Shown here: one piece after another, positions 34,679-47,047 of the stretch
Numbering within the stretch: position 1 is the first letter of the stretch
Layout: each line of letters starts with the position of its first letter
Source: Botryotinia globosa
Lineage: Eukaryota; Ascomycota; Leotiomycetes; Helotiales; Sclerotiniaceae
DNA length: 64,000 nt
Direction of reading: 5' to 3'
Assembly (NCBI GenBank): GCA_014898425.1
Contig: RCSZ01000010.1
Span: 1,302,001 to 1,366,000 of the forward strand
The notes under the pieces: model-generated
What the model was told of the DNA's origin: nothing
What the model saw: the letters and a program-made list of their open reading frames with translations, nothing else
The model's database searches: none
Made by a program: the position numbers and the translations under genes

Positions 34679-37652
34679 TTTTGGGGGATGCAAGAAAAGT
34701 CTAAGAATGGCTCTGTGGATTCAAGTTCTTTCCCTTCTTCAAAAATCTCTCGAAATTGAGTACCGAGGATCACGCATGTGAATACGAACGCGCGTATGCA
34801 TTTATGTAAATATGATATATTAGCGTGCGATACCCCGTGGTGGCAAATCAAGTAGTAAAGTAGTTAACGAAGTGGCTATTTCGTCACATTCTTGTAATCT
34901 CCGTCTTGTGCAATTTTTCACAGAAATTGGTTCTATATAATGATGAAAGTGATTAAGCGCAGTCTGATGATTATATAGTATACTAGGTCGTATTAGGAAT
35001 CGGGTGGCCACGAGAGCTCAACCGGCTTTCTATAATACTTCCCTGATTAATCGTATCATTACTTTGTAGATCTGTCTTACCTTCGCTGTACGTCATGAAA
35101 TTCTATACAGCCATACCACCAGGATATCGATCTTCCATATAAGTAATAAATCACTTTACCCTATCATCAGGTAACTAAACCATACAACTCTCAAAACAAC
35201 CCTCAAGCTTTCAAACTACCCAAACTTATATCTTATCATTTTATCATTCCATCATCTATATGTATAAACTCACACATACATCCCTACAAAATACACAAAA
35301 TGACCATGAAAACAGCTTATCAGGAGATAAATTTACATTCCCTCGCACCGCCAAGTAAGTCTCTCGGTTCCCCTAAAGCTCGCTCGCGAGCTCGCTTGAA
35401 TGGTCTTTTTCTCGTCAAGAGGACCGCCCCACTTTTTCTGCGGCTGATTTTTAGGCGCTGAAGGTTGGTAGGTTGGTTGGCTAATTGAGGGATGGGAGGC
35501 TTGGACTTGGGGAGGGTGGTGACGGTCATAAGAGGTTTAGATCTGGGGAGATGAGATGTTTGGGACTTTGGGTGGGAGATGTGGTGATGTGGTGATGTGA
35601 AGACTTGGGTAGGAAAATGCTTCCAGTATCGTATCATTGGACTGACACGGCTTCACATGGCAAGAGCAACCTTAATATTAATATCTATTCCTTATAGGAA
35701 CAACTGAAACATCTCGTTCTGCGAGAGAGAAGTTATTGATCGATATGGTTACAAAGATTTCTGAAGATGGCTTTCATTGGAAATAGTGTTCATACCCAAA
35801 CGAGCGCAAAAATACAAGCATGTCCTCATGTCGCATCTCTCTCAGACTCGGTGTGCTTAATTAACAGCTCAAGAGATCCTAAGAACCACAGTTGAAACTG
35901 CTGTTTAATCCAAGATCGTGGTGAGATCTTAAAATTATCGCGCTGAAAGGTGTTTTCTTCGCAGCTGAAATCAAAATTAGTTACCCCATATTTCTGAGGA
36001 GGGGCTGCTGCATTTCCTCGAGATATTAAAATGAGCTCATTAATCCGGACTAATAGAAACTTTTGAGTAGAAAATGTCTGAAGGAGATCTAACATGTGAA
36101 GCAAATTCAACATTCGAAGTGATTTCAACATTGTAGATAACTTGCATGTTTCGGAGGCGCGGAAATTGACCCAATGATAATAGAACCGCTATTTGGAATT
36201 TCAGTCCTACGCCACAGCATCCACAGCTTGATTGTCACGAGTACGTACTCGGGAGCCTCTTCCAACCACACCGTCTTATATACTATGCTTACGAAGCTAT
36301 CTACAAACACAAAAGTCTCATCACTACTAACTTGTCAAACACAATTCAAGATAATATTCCTTCTATCTAAGACAATTATACCAGAACCGGGATCAAGATA
36401 AGTAAAAAGCACCCTAGAAATAATTCCTTACTCGAGAAAACTAATCACATGGCCATTACCTCACTCGTTGGTTTTGGTGGTATCTTTCAGGGTATTCTTC
36501 TGACTCTCCCAGAGAAGGGCTCTTTACGAGTTACGATTCTTCTATCCTTCACCAATAAGTCTCTCATCAGATGAGAACTTTCCTGCTGGGGTAACATTCT
36601 GTGTGAAACAAACGCACCAGGTGCAAAAATACAAGATTGAATTTTCGATTTGCCTTTTTGTTTCGCGGGTTTCCATGGGCACAAGCTTTACAGCACCTTT
36701 CCCAAATACTATGCAGAGGCGCTTCTGATTCCTTCATCTTGCAAGCTATCAATTGAATATAGCGACACGTGATGCCGATGACATGGTTAAGAATGCCTGG
36801 TCCGCCGAGCGAGACATGAACGCGGACGATGTCGTTTAGAATGCCTGGTCTGCTTAGACATGAAGAAGTTTCTCGTGGAAATCTCTGGCATGAAATTAAG
36901 TGGACTGGATCAATCAATAGATCGCGAGAGGGTTGTGGACAGCTTTGAGTAGATATGCTGAGAAAGAAACGAAATTTCTGTAAGTCGTTTTGAATGACGG
37001 TGATCATTTTGTTACCTGAGGGGAAGGAACACCAACGTTTCTGGGCTTCAATGAAACCTGGGGCACTCCGTGGTTTCTCTGAACAAATTAAGTTGGGTCT
37101 AGATGCCAAAAAAGACTGACTGCAATGAGCTGATTAGCTGCTACGAAATGCTGTACTTTGAATAGAGATTTAGCTAACTCTATGTACTGTACCCACCAAT
37201 TAACCATCCTTTTTCACTTACCAAGTCTGCATATTATGGGCCTTTTGGGACGAGAATGGGCCCGGGTAGGGCGGGAAGAATCAAACTGGTACGGGAAAAA
37301 AAAAGGTGAGAACAGTCTGCCTCCACAGTGGCCCCCAGAGAGCCAGCAGAGCGAACACATACATAATTCTATAAGCCATAAGATGTCTGGCCACCTTTCC
37401 TTTGTTTATTGGTGGTTTCGGTCTTCTCTATTTAGCAACTACTGAACCCACTATAGTTCAAAAGAATCGATGGTTTCCTCAGAAAAGAGAATTTGAGGAT
37501 TTAGCTTTCACTTTGACATGTTTTTAAATAAATTGGCACTATCAAACGACTTGATTCGGCTCTTTTGGTTTGAAATACAGTTCATCCACGAGATTTATGA
37601 ATTGAATGAAAAGCCTGTATGCTGTCCCGAATTCGAAGTTACAGAGCCTGTT
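34679..37652. other. Intergenic, no supported gene (3 kb)
   Basis: Includes the bZIP 3' flank. Minus-strand frames at 35320-35637 and 36567-37109 start at non-ATG codons and show no domain. Around 36780-36870 there is an imperfect repeat of GAATGCCTGGTC(C/T)GC in direct orientation. Nothing else is recognised. Confidence 0.45.
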
Positions 37653-38515
37653 TCACATATCAATTTGTCCTCTTTGACTCTTTGCCATAGAAATCATCTC
37701 TGCTCCTAGATCCACATTCGCGTATAGTAAAGTTTGAGGGTGGCCCCCGAGTAGCGTTGGAAAATTACTTGCATCCGCAATTTTGAGTCCTTGAACACCT
37801 TTTACGCGCAGTTCGGTATCTAGTACCGTCCCAAGTGTACATGTCCTCGCAATATGGTAGTGTGGGCTTCCAATCGCCCGAATCTGGTCTTCTATATCCT
37901 TATCGCTGCTTTCAAATGTCAATGATGCCAGACCAGGACCAGGGCCCATCTTGAATTCTACCACATCTTTCCCAGCTCGAATGGAAGTGAGAGCCTGCAA
38001 TAATCGACGGATACCACGAACCAGAACTGCTCGGTCTACTGCTGTAGAGAAGTAATTTGATTGAATGATGGGTGGTTTGTTTGGTGAAGCAGACACCAAC
38101 TCTAGTGAGCCTTGAGATGTTGGCAGCGTGAACATCACAGGAGTAGCGATGAAACTGCCATTGACAGGGACTCTGGGTGCGAGAGGGTTGTATACAAACA
38201 TGGTCTCAACATGAATCCCATTGTAATTACCCAATCTGTGGGAATCTGATGGGTCCTCATCGTCAGTGAATGTTTTCTTAAGCTGATCGGCTGGCAATGC
38301 TTCATTGACAATGCAATCAACAGGCATGCCCGTGAAGAACGCTGGATCTGTAAGAGATGGCTGTCCAAGAGAAAGTCCGCGTTCCAGATAGCGTAATTTA
38401 TGAACTGGAAAGAGTGCAAGTGATCGAAAAGATTCTGGCCGACAGCTGGAGAATCATAGATTACTGGAATACCGTAACGAGAGAATACAAAGGCGGGACC
38501 TCCTGCTGAAATTCG
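37653..38515 (-). pseudogene. GMC oxidoreductase remnant (C-terminal half only, frameshifted)
   Basis: GMC enzymes are FAD-dependent alcohol/sugar oxidases or dehydrogenases. Here only the distal part is present. The minus-strand frame from about 38405 to 37653 reads LRYLERGLSLGQPSLTDPAF, then MPVDCIVNEALP, and ends with the GMC C-terminal signature ELRVKGVQGLKIADASNFPT. Just upstream, in another frame, YGIPVIYDSPAVGQNLFDH is recognisable; the two parts are out of register by one base at about 38419-38422. Further upstream the dinucleotide-binding half (GxGxxG) is missing and the DNA turns AT-rich. The usual active-site His position also reads YHIARTCTLG instead of a WHPxGTCxMG-like block. 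I therefore call it dead. It neighbours the FMO gene and may be a lost tailoring enzyme. Confidence 0.8.
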
Positions 38516-38751
38516 TATAATTTTTCTTTTCTTTTCTTTTCAAGAATTTAATTTAATTTTGGAAGTTGTATATTTTTTGAGAATACAACCTTTTATTAAA
38601 GAGAAAATGAGGTTTAGAATAACTTTTCTTTATATTACATACGGTGTTCTCAGACAAACTAAAATTATTATTCACAATATAAATACATTCAATGAAAAGT
38701 ATCAATCAGAAGATTATAACCCCTTTACGATTTATTGTTTCCTGGGAAACC

Positions 38752-40679
38752 CTAAATTGATTTAACGGGATTATCATACTCGAACTTCTTCGAAAATTCT
38801 GCCTGCAAGCTCCCCAGATCTTTAGCCCACATAGCCGCAAACAAATCTTTAAACCAACCTTTCCGATGACTAGTAAGGCCGAGATCCTTCAAAAGCGCAT
38901 CTATATAACCAATGAAATCGAAGGTCAAATTATTGCCTTGCTGGCCATTGCTCAGATAGCGACGTCGAGACCACGCTGTGAAGAGAGCAACATCTTTTTC
39001 CTGCTCTTTTTTACCCGGCAAGTCCAACTTCCCATCTAAATATGCCACTGCCCAAAGAGATTGACACTCTAAGGTGGGAAAATAATTTCCTACCACGACT
39101 TGGCCTAGGAAAACAATTGAGCGGTCATCTTTCTCATTGCTAGAAGACTCCGATATAGGAACTATATGACGATATAAACGGTATGGAGTATGGGTTGAAG
39201 TTTTTTGGTAATGATCAGGAGGGCTTTGGAGCTGGGGAAAGGTAGCAAGGACTTGGAGATCTGCTTCTGCCTCCAAGTTCACCCAGTGAGCATGTTCATC
39301 TTTTGCTTCTTCATGGTCTAAAGTATGAGGTAAACCAAGTTCTTGACATTGCGCTTGTGTGAAGTATTGCAGCGAAGGCACCCAGCCTGTGCCACATAAG
39401 ATGGCGTCGGAGGGTATCTCCTCGCCGCTTTTGAGAAGGAGACTATTGCTCTTCAAACCTTCAATATCTCCAACAAAGATACGAACATTCTCGGCAACGG
39501 TGTCGAAAAAGTCTGAGTGGTTGAGAAGCCCAGCGGCGCAATTTGGCCAGAAAAGACTGTTCCAAATGTCAATATAAGGCTCCTGTGAAAGGTTCAAGGA
39601 ACTTACGGTGAGCTCGGCTCTAACTTGTCAAAATTTTGTAGACATTTTCGTTGGAAATTTGCAGACTTTCGCGCATCCGCATCTATGGTCCCCCAAAAGC
39701 CCTTCATCATCTTCACACCATATTCGGATGAGTGGAGAAATTTCGTCCATAAATTCATTCCATTCAGAAACGAAGGTGTAAATGTAGCTGCTATTCTTGT
39801 CAAGCTTATTTCGAATGCATTTTTATAGGGTCCTTTTCCATCCGGAGAAACAAAGAAGCCTGGACCAGTCGTATTTGTAGCTTTCAGAACCCATGATACT
39901 TGTTTTCCAGCCTTCACTGCTTCGTAAACCATGTCTGCAGACGATTTTCCAGCTCCAAGGATAGTAATATTCTGTTTTGGGGAGGTCAAAACGTCAGACG
40001 AGCCGAAGTCTTCATGATGAAGTATTTGACCTTCAAAACTTTCTTTTCCCGGCAATGAAGGCATATTTGGGATTGAAGTCAAACCACTTGCAACTATTAG
40101 TTTCGGAGTTTTGAAAATATGTTGCTGCTGCTCGTTGCCTCGATCGCTGGCCAAGACAGTCCAATAACCATCCTTTTTGGAAACTGATCTAACTTCGACC
40201 GAGAATAGAATCCTGTCACGGAGACTTTTACCATCGTATTCATGTGTATCAATATAACTTTCCAGATATTTTGTTGTATGCTTAGCCTTGAAAAACTCTT
40301 TGTAAAGGTCTTCGTCTGGTGGTCTCGACATTTCTTGATCTGAAAACTCGGCTGTTCCTACCATCCATTGGGTCCAGAAACTATCGTAGCCTCTTCCTGC
40401 AATCGATTCAAATCAGCATCCCACTATGGAGAATGGAAAAGATGAAAAATGAAACTAACGCGCATTCCAGGTTCCACCGACGCAACTGTCTCTGTCGATG
40501 ATTACCAATCGGGCTTCTGGATGAAACTCCAAAAAATACTTGCTTGCACAAATGCCGGAAATTCCTTTTTGGAAGCAAAAATCAGTGACAGAATCAAATG
40601 CAAATGTGTAAGCTTTATTTAGCCTGTGGTATTTACCTGCACCGATTACAAGAATGTCCACCTCAACCAAGTCGCTCAT
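38752..40679 (-). CDS. FMO-type flavin-containing monooxygenase
   Basis: FAD/NADPH monooxygenase, likely a tailoring enzyme (hydroxylation or Baeyer-Villiger type) of the neighbouring terpenoid cluster. Exons: 40679-40637, 40564-40460, 40396-39607, 39556-38752; 580 residues. The FAD Rossmann motif GAGISG (13-18) is formed across intron 1. NARRGYDSFWTQWMVG is restored across intron 2, and the NADPH motif ILGAGKSSADM follows. Intron 3 is tricky: the donor GTAAGT at 39606 could pair with a CAG only 24 nt on, but the 50-nt intron ending at 39557 gives SSPLFWPNCAAGLL, the expected family sequence, with a TTGAC branch site. The motif FEGQILHHEDF corresponds to the FMO fingerprint. Confidence 0.9.
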
Positions 40680-41460
40680 GATGCTTACTAATAATCAATA
40701 CACGTAAAGAATAGTCTTGATTTTTTCTAAGCTCAAACATCCAGTGGAAGGAAAAGGGAACTTATGAGAGTAGATATATCTTGTGGCTGGTTTGCGGCAA
40801 AATAATACTACCTACCTAGCAAATGAGTCGATAATGGAAATCCTTATCTAAAATAGGAATTTTCATGTGTTGCGGGCAAATCCATGGATGTAGTAGCACA
40901 TAGTGATCCATGCATCATGCATGGAAGTTGGCTGACAGGTTGCGTAAATGGCAACACTTATCCAACACATATTTCATAGCCTAGCAATACACCCGGTTTG
41001 ATAACTAGCGTCCAAAACCACACAGACCTCATGCTCTGGATTGATGTCTCATTTCCATCAGACCGCAGGTAGCTTTTAGAAGAAGGATTAATGAGGCTCT
41101 CCCAAACAACGGCAGCGACACTAGCGAAGTTCCTGTCGTTAGGGGGGAAAATAAATGCGACACCTCATTCTGCTTATATCACTGAGTACTCAGTTGAAAG
41201 TAGACTCGTTACTAGATCAGGTGGATTCCAAACAACTGATTACTAACTAAAATGTTAAGCACGAGGCTTTATGACTATGAAACCACAATTATCTCACCAC
41301 AAAACCCTCCGCGGCCTTATTTCAGAACCAATAATTATGTAGTATTGCAATAGCATCATTATGGGCGAGTATGTAGAGAAAAGAGATAAATTAACTGTGA
41401 GCGTGGAAAATAACTGCGAGGAAGAATCATCTCTTCGATTCAAAATTCAATCTCTTGGCT
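40680..41460. promoter_or_regulatory. FMO promoter / SDR 3' flank
   Basis: 781 bp with no gene. It contains an ATGCATCATGCATG palindromic stretch near 40910-40924. It is presumed to hold the FMO promoter on the minus strand. Confidence 0.35.
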
Positions 41461-42638
41461 CTACAAGAATGCCTCCGTCTCTTTACCACACCAATCCAAA
41501 AATTTGGCTGATATGCCCGATTCTCCAGTAATTGAACTCTCGATACCACTGGGAAGACTACCAAACCTTCCCCAGGGATATATATAAGCACCACTCTTCT
41601 CCGGTGTTACCTCAGGGGCAATGGCTGCCCAGAGCTCCGTATACGCTCCATAAACTGGAGGATACACAATGAATTTATCCTGCAATTGCATATCTGTCAG
41701 TATGTACATGAGAAACAATATAGAAGTTCCGTTACTCACAGTTATCTTGCTGGCGAGACCAGTCCAATGACGTTGTAGTTCCGTGCGCAGATTACCTGGA
41801 TTGAAAGCCGTGTGTACAACACCTGTTTGCGGAGTAGTCTTGGCACATTCTCGAGCCAGGAAGACGTTACCAACTTTAGTCTGGCTGTAGTTGGCTGACA
41901 CGCCAACATCCTTAAGACTGCCATCATCGTTGAAAAGTATTCCTGTTGGTGGGGAGTCGACATGGATGGCAATAGAAGCAGCCCATGCGACGCGCACGCT
42001 ACCTGTTGGAGAGGAGGCCACGGTATTTGTAAGAAGAGGAAGTAGTAGTTGGTAAAGGAGGTAGTGGCCTAGGCAGTTGGTCGCTACTTGCAACTCGTGT
42101 CCTTGTGCACTTGTGCTCCCTTCAGGAGGATACATGACCTGAAAGTTCACAAACATACGACATAAGCAAGTTGCGTGTGTGTGTAAACCATGTATGGAGG
42201 TGCGGGGAAAGAAGTACATACACCGGCATTGTTGACGAGAACGTCAAGACGTTGTTGCTGGGAAGTGAACTGCTTGACCGCAGGCTTAATCGAGGATAGA
42301 TCGGCCAGGTCAATCTGCAGAAACTGAATGCTACCGCTACTCTTAGGAGATGCATCTTTGATTAAGGATATAGCGTTTTGGGCTTTGGATTCCGAGCGGC
42401 CTGCAATCCATACAGTTGCGTTGTGGGCATAAAGAATTTTACATAATTGAAAACCGACGCCTGCATAACCACCCGTCACAAGAAAAACCTGAATAAACAA
42501 TTGCGCGCGTTAGAAGGGCATCCAAGATGTGTAAAGGAAAGATAAGACTCTACATACTCGGCCTGTTTGATCGGGAGTATTCTTCTCCGTGAGCGACGCC
42601 GATGGAATGAAATAGAACTGGCTAAAAATATTGCCCAT
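41461..42638 (-). CDS. Short-chain dehydrogenase/reductase
   Basis: NAD(P)-dependent SDR, probably oxidising or reducing an alcohol/ketone on the cluster product. Exons: 42638-42558, 42488-42222, 42138-41740, 41679-41461; 321 residues. The cofactor motif TGGYAGVG (32-39) comes right after the first splice, NNAG is present, and the active site is Y200SQTK204. Intron 3 (41680-41739) is 60 nt without a stop and would read through in frame; removing it restores ITDKFIVYPPVYGAYTELWA, the normal family spacing, and it carries GTGAGT and ACTGAC signals. The start MGNIFSQFYFIPSASLTEK is typical of fungal SDRs of this group. Same strand as the FMO and P450. Confidence 0.9.
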
Positions 42639-43349
42639 AATGTTAGTAGAATAACAGCTATTGAGAAAATGTTTGTCAGTTTCAAGGCGTTACGAGAAGC
42701 TTTTCATTAGAACTGGTTAATGGAGTTCATCTTCATACTTCTACTCTTGCATCCGCCCGCGCGCCCCTGGCTAGTTCCCCTTCTTCAATAGTAGCCTGTA
42801 GCTTATATTACAGTATCACAGTAGTCTTTAATTTATGTAGCAGTAGCAGGCATATTGTATTGCTATCGACATGGTTCAACGAAACCCCCTGACTTCCTTG
42901 GCACGCGCCATGCTCAAGCCTCGGACCCAGCTCGGGTTTCCACATCTCGCGTCCACAATAAACACCTGTGAACAGCCTTTTTATTAGTTCTAGACAAAGC
43001 AATGAAGATTTTAAGGCTGAACAAGCAATGAGCTATTGATATATGTAGCTTCATAATAGATTTCAAATTTAACCTTCCTAAAATATGCAAAAACCACTCC
43101 CAACATCATTCTATGCCAACCGTTCGCCAACTACACGAGCAAACACAACGACAACATAAGGTTATCATATCAACAAACACTACGCAGAATTTCCGTTCCA
43201 ACAACATCCCAGCTATTTCCCCTTTCTCTTGAAGTAGTTTTGATAAAGAAGCGCTAAATCTGCATCTGTGCATGCAAAATATCATCACATCATTAAATCT
43301 GGAAGAGTGTGTCGAATTCGTTTAGTGCTTATGTTGGTAACGACTACTA
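42639..43349. other. Intergenic left of the MITE
   Basis: Contains the SDR promoter on the minus strand. Short ORFs (60-64 codons) have no recognisable content. Confidence 0.35.
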
Positions 43350-43737
43350 ATAGTCGGCTCTTATAAGCGGCCTCCTAGTTCCTAGTCGGGGAAAGCGGTT
43401 GTCCCCGGAAAGCGGTTGTCCCTAAAAAACTTTGAAAATACTATAATAATTGAATTATATCAATTACAACCTTTGTAAATTATATAATTATTGATAAAAT
43501 ATTGATTCTTATTATTTATTTATTCTATTTATTATAATAAATAAAGTTAAAGTTAAATATAATAGATAATATTATTGAATTTAATAAGATTATAATAATT
43601 CAATAATATCAAATTTACTATTTTTTTTTTCAGAATTGAATAAAATATATACCAAGATTTTTTGGGGACAACTGCTTTCCGGGGATAACCGCTTTCCCCG
43701 ACTAGGAACTAGGAGGCCGCTTATAAGAGCCGACTAT
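43350..43737. mobile_element. MITE with about 80-bp terminal inverted repeats and TA target duplication
   Basis: 388-bp element inside the terpenoid cluster. The left end ATAGTCGGCTCTTATAAGCG is repeated exactly, inverted, at the right end. The inverted match runs about 80 bp with three mismatches, all transitions. TA flanks both ends (43348-43349, 43738-43739), as for Tc1/mariner-type insertions. The interior is AT-rich and has no transposase frame, so it is non-autonomous. Confidence 0.9.
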
Positions 43738-43739
43738 TA

Positions 43740-44574
43740 CCCTCGCCACCCTGATAAGATTAGCTACTATTCAACCCCACCTACCCCCAATCCTCAATCC
43801 CCACATATACGACACGAAATGCACTGGCCCCCATAAGCGAACGCCGCACACATACATGCATAAATCCCACTCAATAGTTTCTCGTTCGTTTCCCTATTGC
43901 AATGCTTTCAATCATGAAACAAGGATACATAGTGAGATTTTTGAATTCCGCTCCAATTGCAGCGAAGTAACTTAACCTAATCAGGGCCTGTCCGGTGCTA
44001 TAGGAATTGAAGAGATGACCTGATACGGTGATACCTTGATACAAGCAAGCGCGCTATTTGACGATCGTATAAGCGAATCTCATTTTATCCACTTGCTTAT
44101 GTGTGTTCGATCAAAAGCCTGGCGGCTTTGCGGGCTTGCAGCTTTGTGTTGGTAATGTAAAATAGTGGAAGGTAGTAGGGTCATCGAACAAGCCTTCGCA
44201 TATACCGTAGATGTGCTGAAACCGTAGCGTCTACATATTGGAGGGAGGCTCTGGGAAGCTCTGGGAAGATTTCATGTAGTACATAGGGTGATAACTGAGC
44301 AGATCTCCTTCTGCAATACAAAAAGAAGATCTATAGGGAGGTACTGACTACAACTAAGTCACATGACCGGCACGTGTTTTTGCGCATAGTAACTGCGGCT
44401 CAACGACTAAATTTAATTTGCAAATGTCTGTTCTGCCATTCAATGGAAACGATCCAGGGAAGGGTGAAGTGAAAGAAGGATTGATGAGTAGTTTGATTTC
44501 GAACAATTTTTTCTACTTTCTAGTCAAAAGTCCCCATCTTTATATCCATCTCTTGCCGGACATATTGTGTTGAA
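43740..44574. other. Intergenic right of the MITE
   Basis: 3' flank of the P450 gene. No supported gene. Confidence 0.4.
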
Positions 44575-46349
44575 TTATGCTCTTTTCGTCATCAATATAG
44601 GCAAAGCAGGCTGAATCCAACCATTATAGATCCGTTGATTCTCCGCCCAGCTCTTGGTACCTTCGCCCAATTCCAGATCAAAACGCCATATTAGATGCGT
44701 GAGTGTGAGTTTGATAATGTAAAGTGCAAATCTGTTGCGCGATACATCAAGGTTAATAACTGTGAAATTTCCGTATTCAGAAGGTGGCGTTTTTCATAAC
44801 TTACTGTTGGCCAGGGCAATTTCGTGGTCCGACGGAAAATGGCTGTACGACTTCCCTTTTGTCGTTGGTATAGGTTGCATCGCCCATCCATCTTTCTGGA
44901 ATGAAACTCATAGGGTCGCGGAAATTGGATTCTGATGTGTTGGAGCAATAGTGATTAATTGTAACAACAGTCTACAAGTGAGAATTTGTTAATAGGTGTC
45001 AAGTATAATAAGAATACCGCACTGAGGTATCAAGGGTTTCAAAAGATTCACTTACTCCTCGTGGAACGTGTTGGCCACATATTATCGCCCCATTCTTGTC
45101 CGGGACCCAACGAGTAAACCCATTAGCAAGAGGAGCATGTATACGCAAAGTCTCTTGCACCACAGCTTCCAGATATGGCAGCTTAGACAGCACATCTTGC
45201 AATTTGATGTCTTCAATGCTAGCAAAGCTGCTGCGAATCTCTTTTCGAAGCTTCTTGTAAATATCCGGATGCGTCAGAATGTGATACACGGCCGCAGTCT
45301 CCGCCACTGATGAAGTCTCGCTACCAGCCAGAATAACGACTGTCGCTTGGGCCTCAATTACCTCATTTGAAAGCTGTTCCTTTTTAGCCTGCTTCAAGAA
45401 GTAGTGCATGAAATCATGACGATCAGTGTCCGTTCCCATGCGTTTTCGGACACGTTTCAATGAAGCATCGTTATGATTCACTTGCATTTTTCTCGTAGAC
45501 TCTGGGATACAAAGAGCAAGCAAACGACTCAGAGGCCAGAATTTATGGCACTGGTGTAGGAGCGTTGCAGCATAGAAATAGTCCATGACAAACTTCACCC
45601 AATCGTGATAAAAACCATTTTCTACACAGCCCATGTCTTCGCCGAAGCCAAAGTCGCTGTTAATATCGAACATAGAAAAGGTGAACCATTTGCGAACGTC
45701 TACTGAACGACTATGGGTGCTTTGCTTCTCAAATTGTTCCATAAGCCGCCCGATGTGCTGTTGCATCATGGGTTCCTGTTCGAGAAGCGAGCGATGTGAG
45801 AAAGCACTATTCAATGAACGCCGGATTGGAATAGCTTCTTCGTCAGTAGCAAGCGTAATGGTTTGCCTACCAAGCATCATTTCATTGTAGAAGTGTGGGT
45901 CTTTTGGGAAGTTTGCTACACCTCCACCATTTGGCTTGTATCCATAGATGTTGCTCCAGGCTTGCGGCTTGATGTAGGAGAGAGTACCGGGGGCGATGCG
46001 CACAATGTCACCATATTTGTCGTGCGCGGCTTTGAGTCGATATTGACTTGTGCCAAGAAGTGAGAGAACGGCCAGTGGAATATCCGAAGCAATGAGGTAA
46101 AGCGGGCCAGAGTATGATGCCAATGGGTGAAAGTAAATGTTATAAATGAGTTTAACTACGACAAGGAGGGCAATCTAGGTAAGAGGTTGATGTTAGAGTT
46201 GAACTATTTGCTTGCCTTGCGAGGCCAGCTTCAATGTGAAAATCAAATACCGAGGAGAGAAAATACACAACTATCGCCGTGGGTGTAAGGTCAAGGCGGG
46301 ACAAGAGTTGGCTGTACTCCATTTCGGAAAGTGAGATGTCATGAAACAT
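44575..46349 (-). CDS. Cytochrome P450 monooxygenase (intact)
   Basis: ER-anchored heme monooxygenase, likely hydroxylating the terpene skeleton. Exons: 46349-46251, 46174-45056, 44971-44805, 44731-44575; 513 residues, normal for fungal P450s. The membrane anchor spans the first junction (LTPTAIVVYFLSS|IALLVVVKLIY). The I-helix AGSET is at 316-320, the K-helix ExxR (ETLR) at 374-377, PERW at about 431-434 and the heme motif PFSVGPRNCPG with Cys458. The last two exons are short and easily missed: without them the frame stops just after the K-helix region. Each junction was frame-checked. Divergent from the cyclase gene at 47575. Confidence 0.92.
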
Positions 46350-47025
46350 AGAAAAAGTTACAAGGAGAGGGAAAAATGGATGTATGGATGAAGAGGGGGA
46401 TGGAATAGAGGAATGAAAGAAGGGAGTGAAACGGATGAATTGACCTCAACGAGATAGGAGGAAAGTTTCAAAGAAGTTGATCAAGCAGCTTGCTTAAAAA
46501 GATCGCCACTCTCACCTATCCTTAGATTTTTTTCATCTTACTTTGAATCGTCTTCCGCAATCCCAGCTAAGCTAATCCATAGATGGAGTTTCAAGGTGTG
46601 CTTACCTGCATGCGCTGTATCTTTGATATATGCATATGCAACGGCGGAGGAATGATTACTTTTCATATGATGATACCATTCCCAATTCCAAAGACCGGAT
46701 GTAACTCTATTTCTCAGATAAGATGTGGTTGCAAGTTAACCGAGTCTCTCGAATAATAAAGGTGGGGAATACCGGGGCATAGATTGAAGCTTCTGTCCAA
46801 TCCCCCATTGTTGCATTTGAGCCCCCAAATTTTTCTTAAAAAAGAAACGCTCTTGATATAAACGTTTCCAGGTTTGATCAGCGAGACGCATCAGCTTATT
46901 CCGCCATGTCAATTTTTTTGTGATAATTTAACCATATTCGGGAAGTCTCATGCGAATTCTTCATGAATGTCGTTGCTGGGGGTATTCACGTGCTTGAACT
47001 AGCGGCCGCGAAGCGCTTAAACTCC

Positions 47026-47039
47026 ACGGCCATGGCCGT
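47026..47039. promoter_or_regulatory. CGG-N6-CCG palindrome, candidate zinc-cluster regulator site
   Basis: Perfect palindrome ACGGCCATGGCCGT between the divergent P450 and cyclase genes. Inverted CGG triplets are the typical target of Zn2Cys6 activators; no such regulator is encoded in the window. Binding is inferred. Confidence 0.4.
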
Positions 47040-47047
47040 CAATATAA

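Noticed and set aside
35320..35637. 105-codon minus-strand frame rich in Pro/Ser/Lys/Arg
   Set aside because: Compositional translation of a GGT/GGA-rich stretch; no domain and no splice extension.
36567..37109. 180-codon minus-strand frame
   Set aside because: Starts at TTG, no motif, and the apparent internal repeat (PGILND.., PGILNH..) comes from an imperfect DNA duplication rather than a protein domain.
44999..46123. P450 model ending shortly after the K-helix region, suggesting a truncated enzyme
   Set aside because: Two further exons (44971-44805, 44731-44575) restore the heme motif and C-terminus, so the gene is intact.
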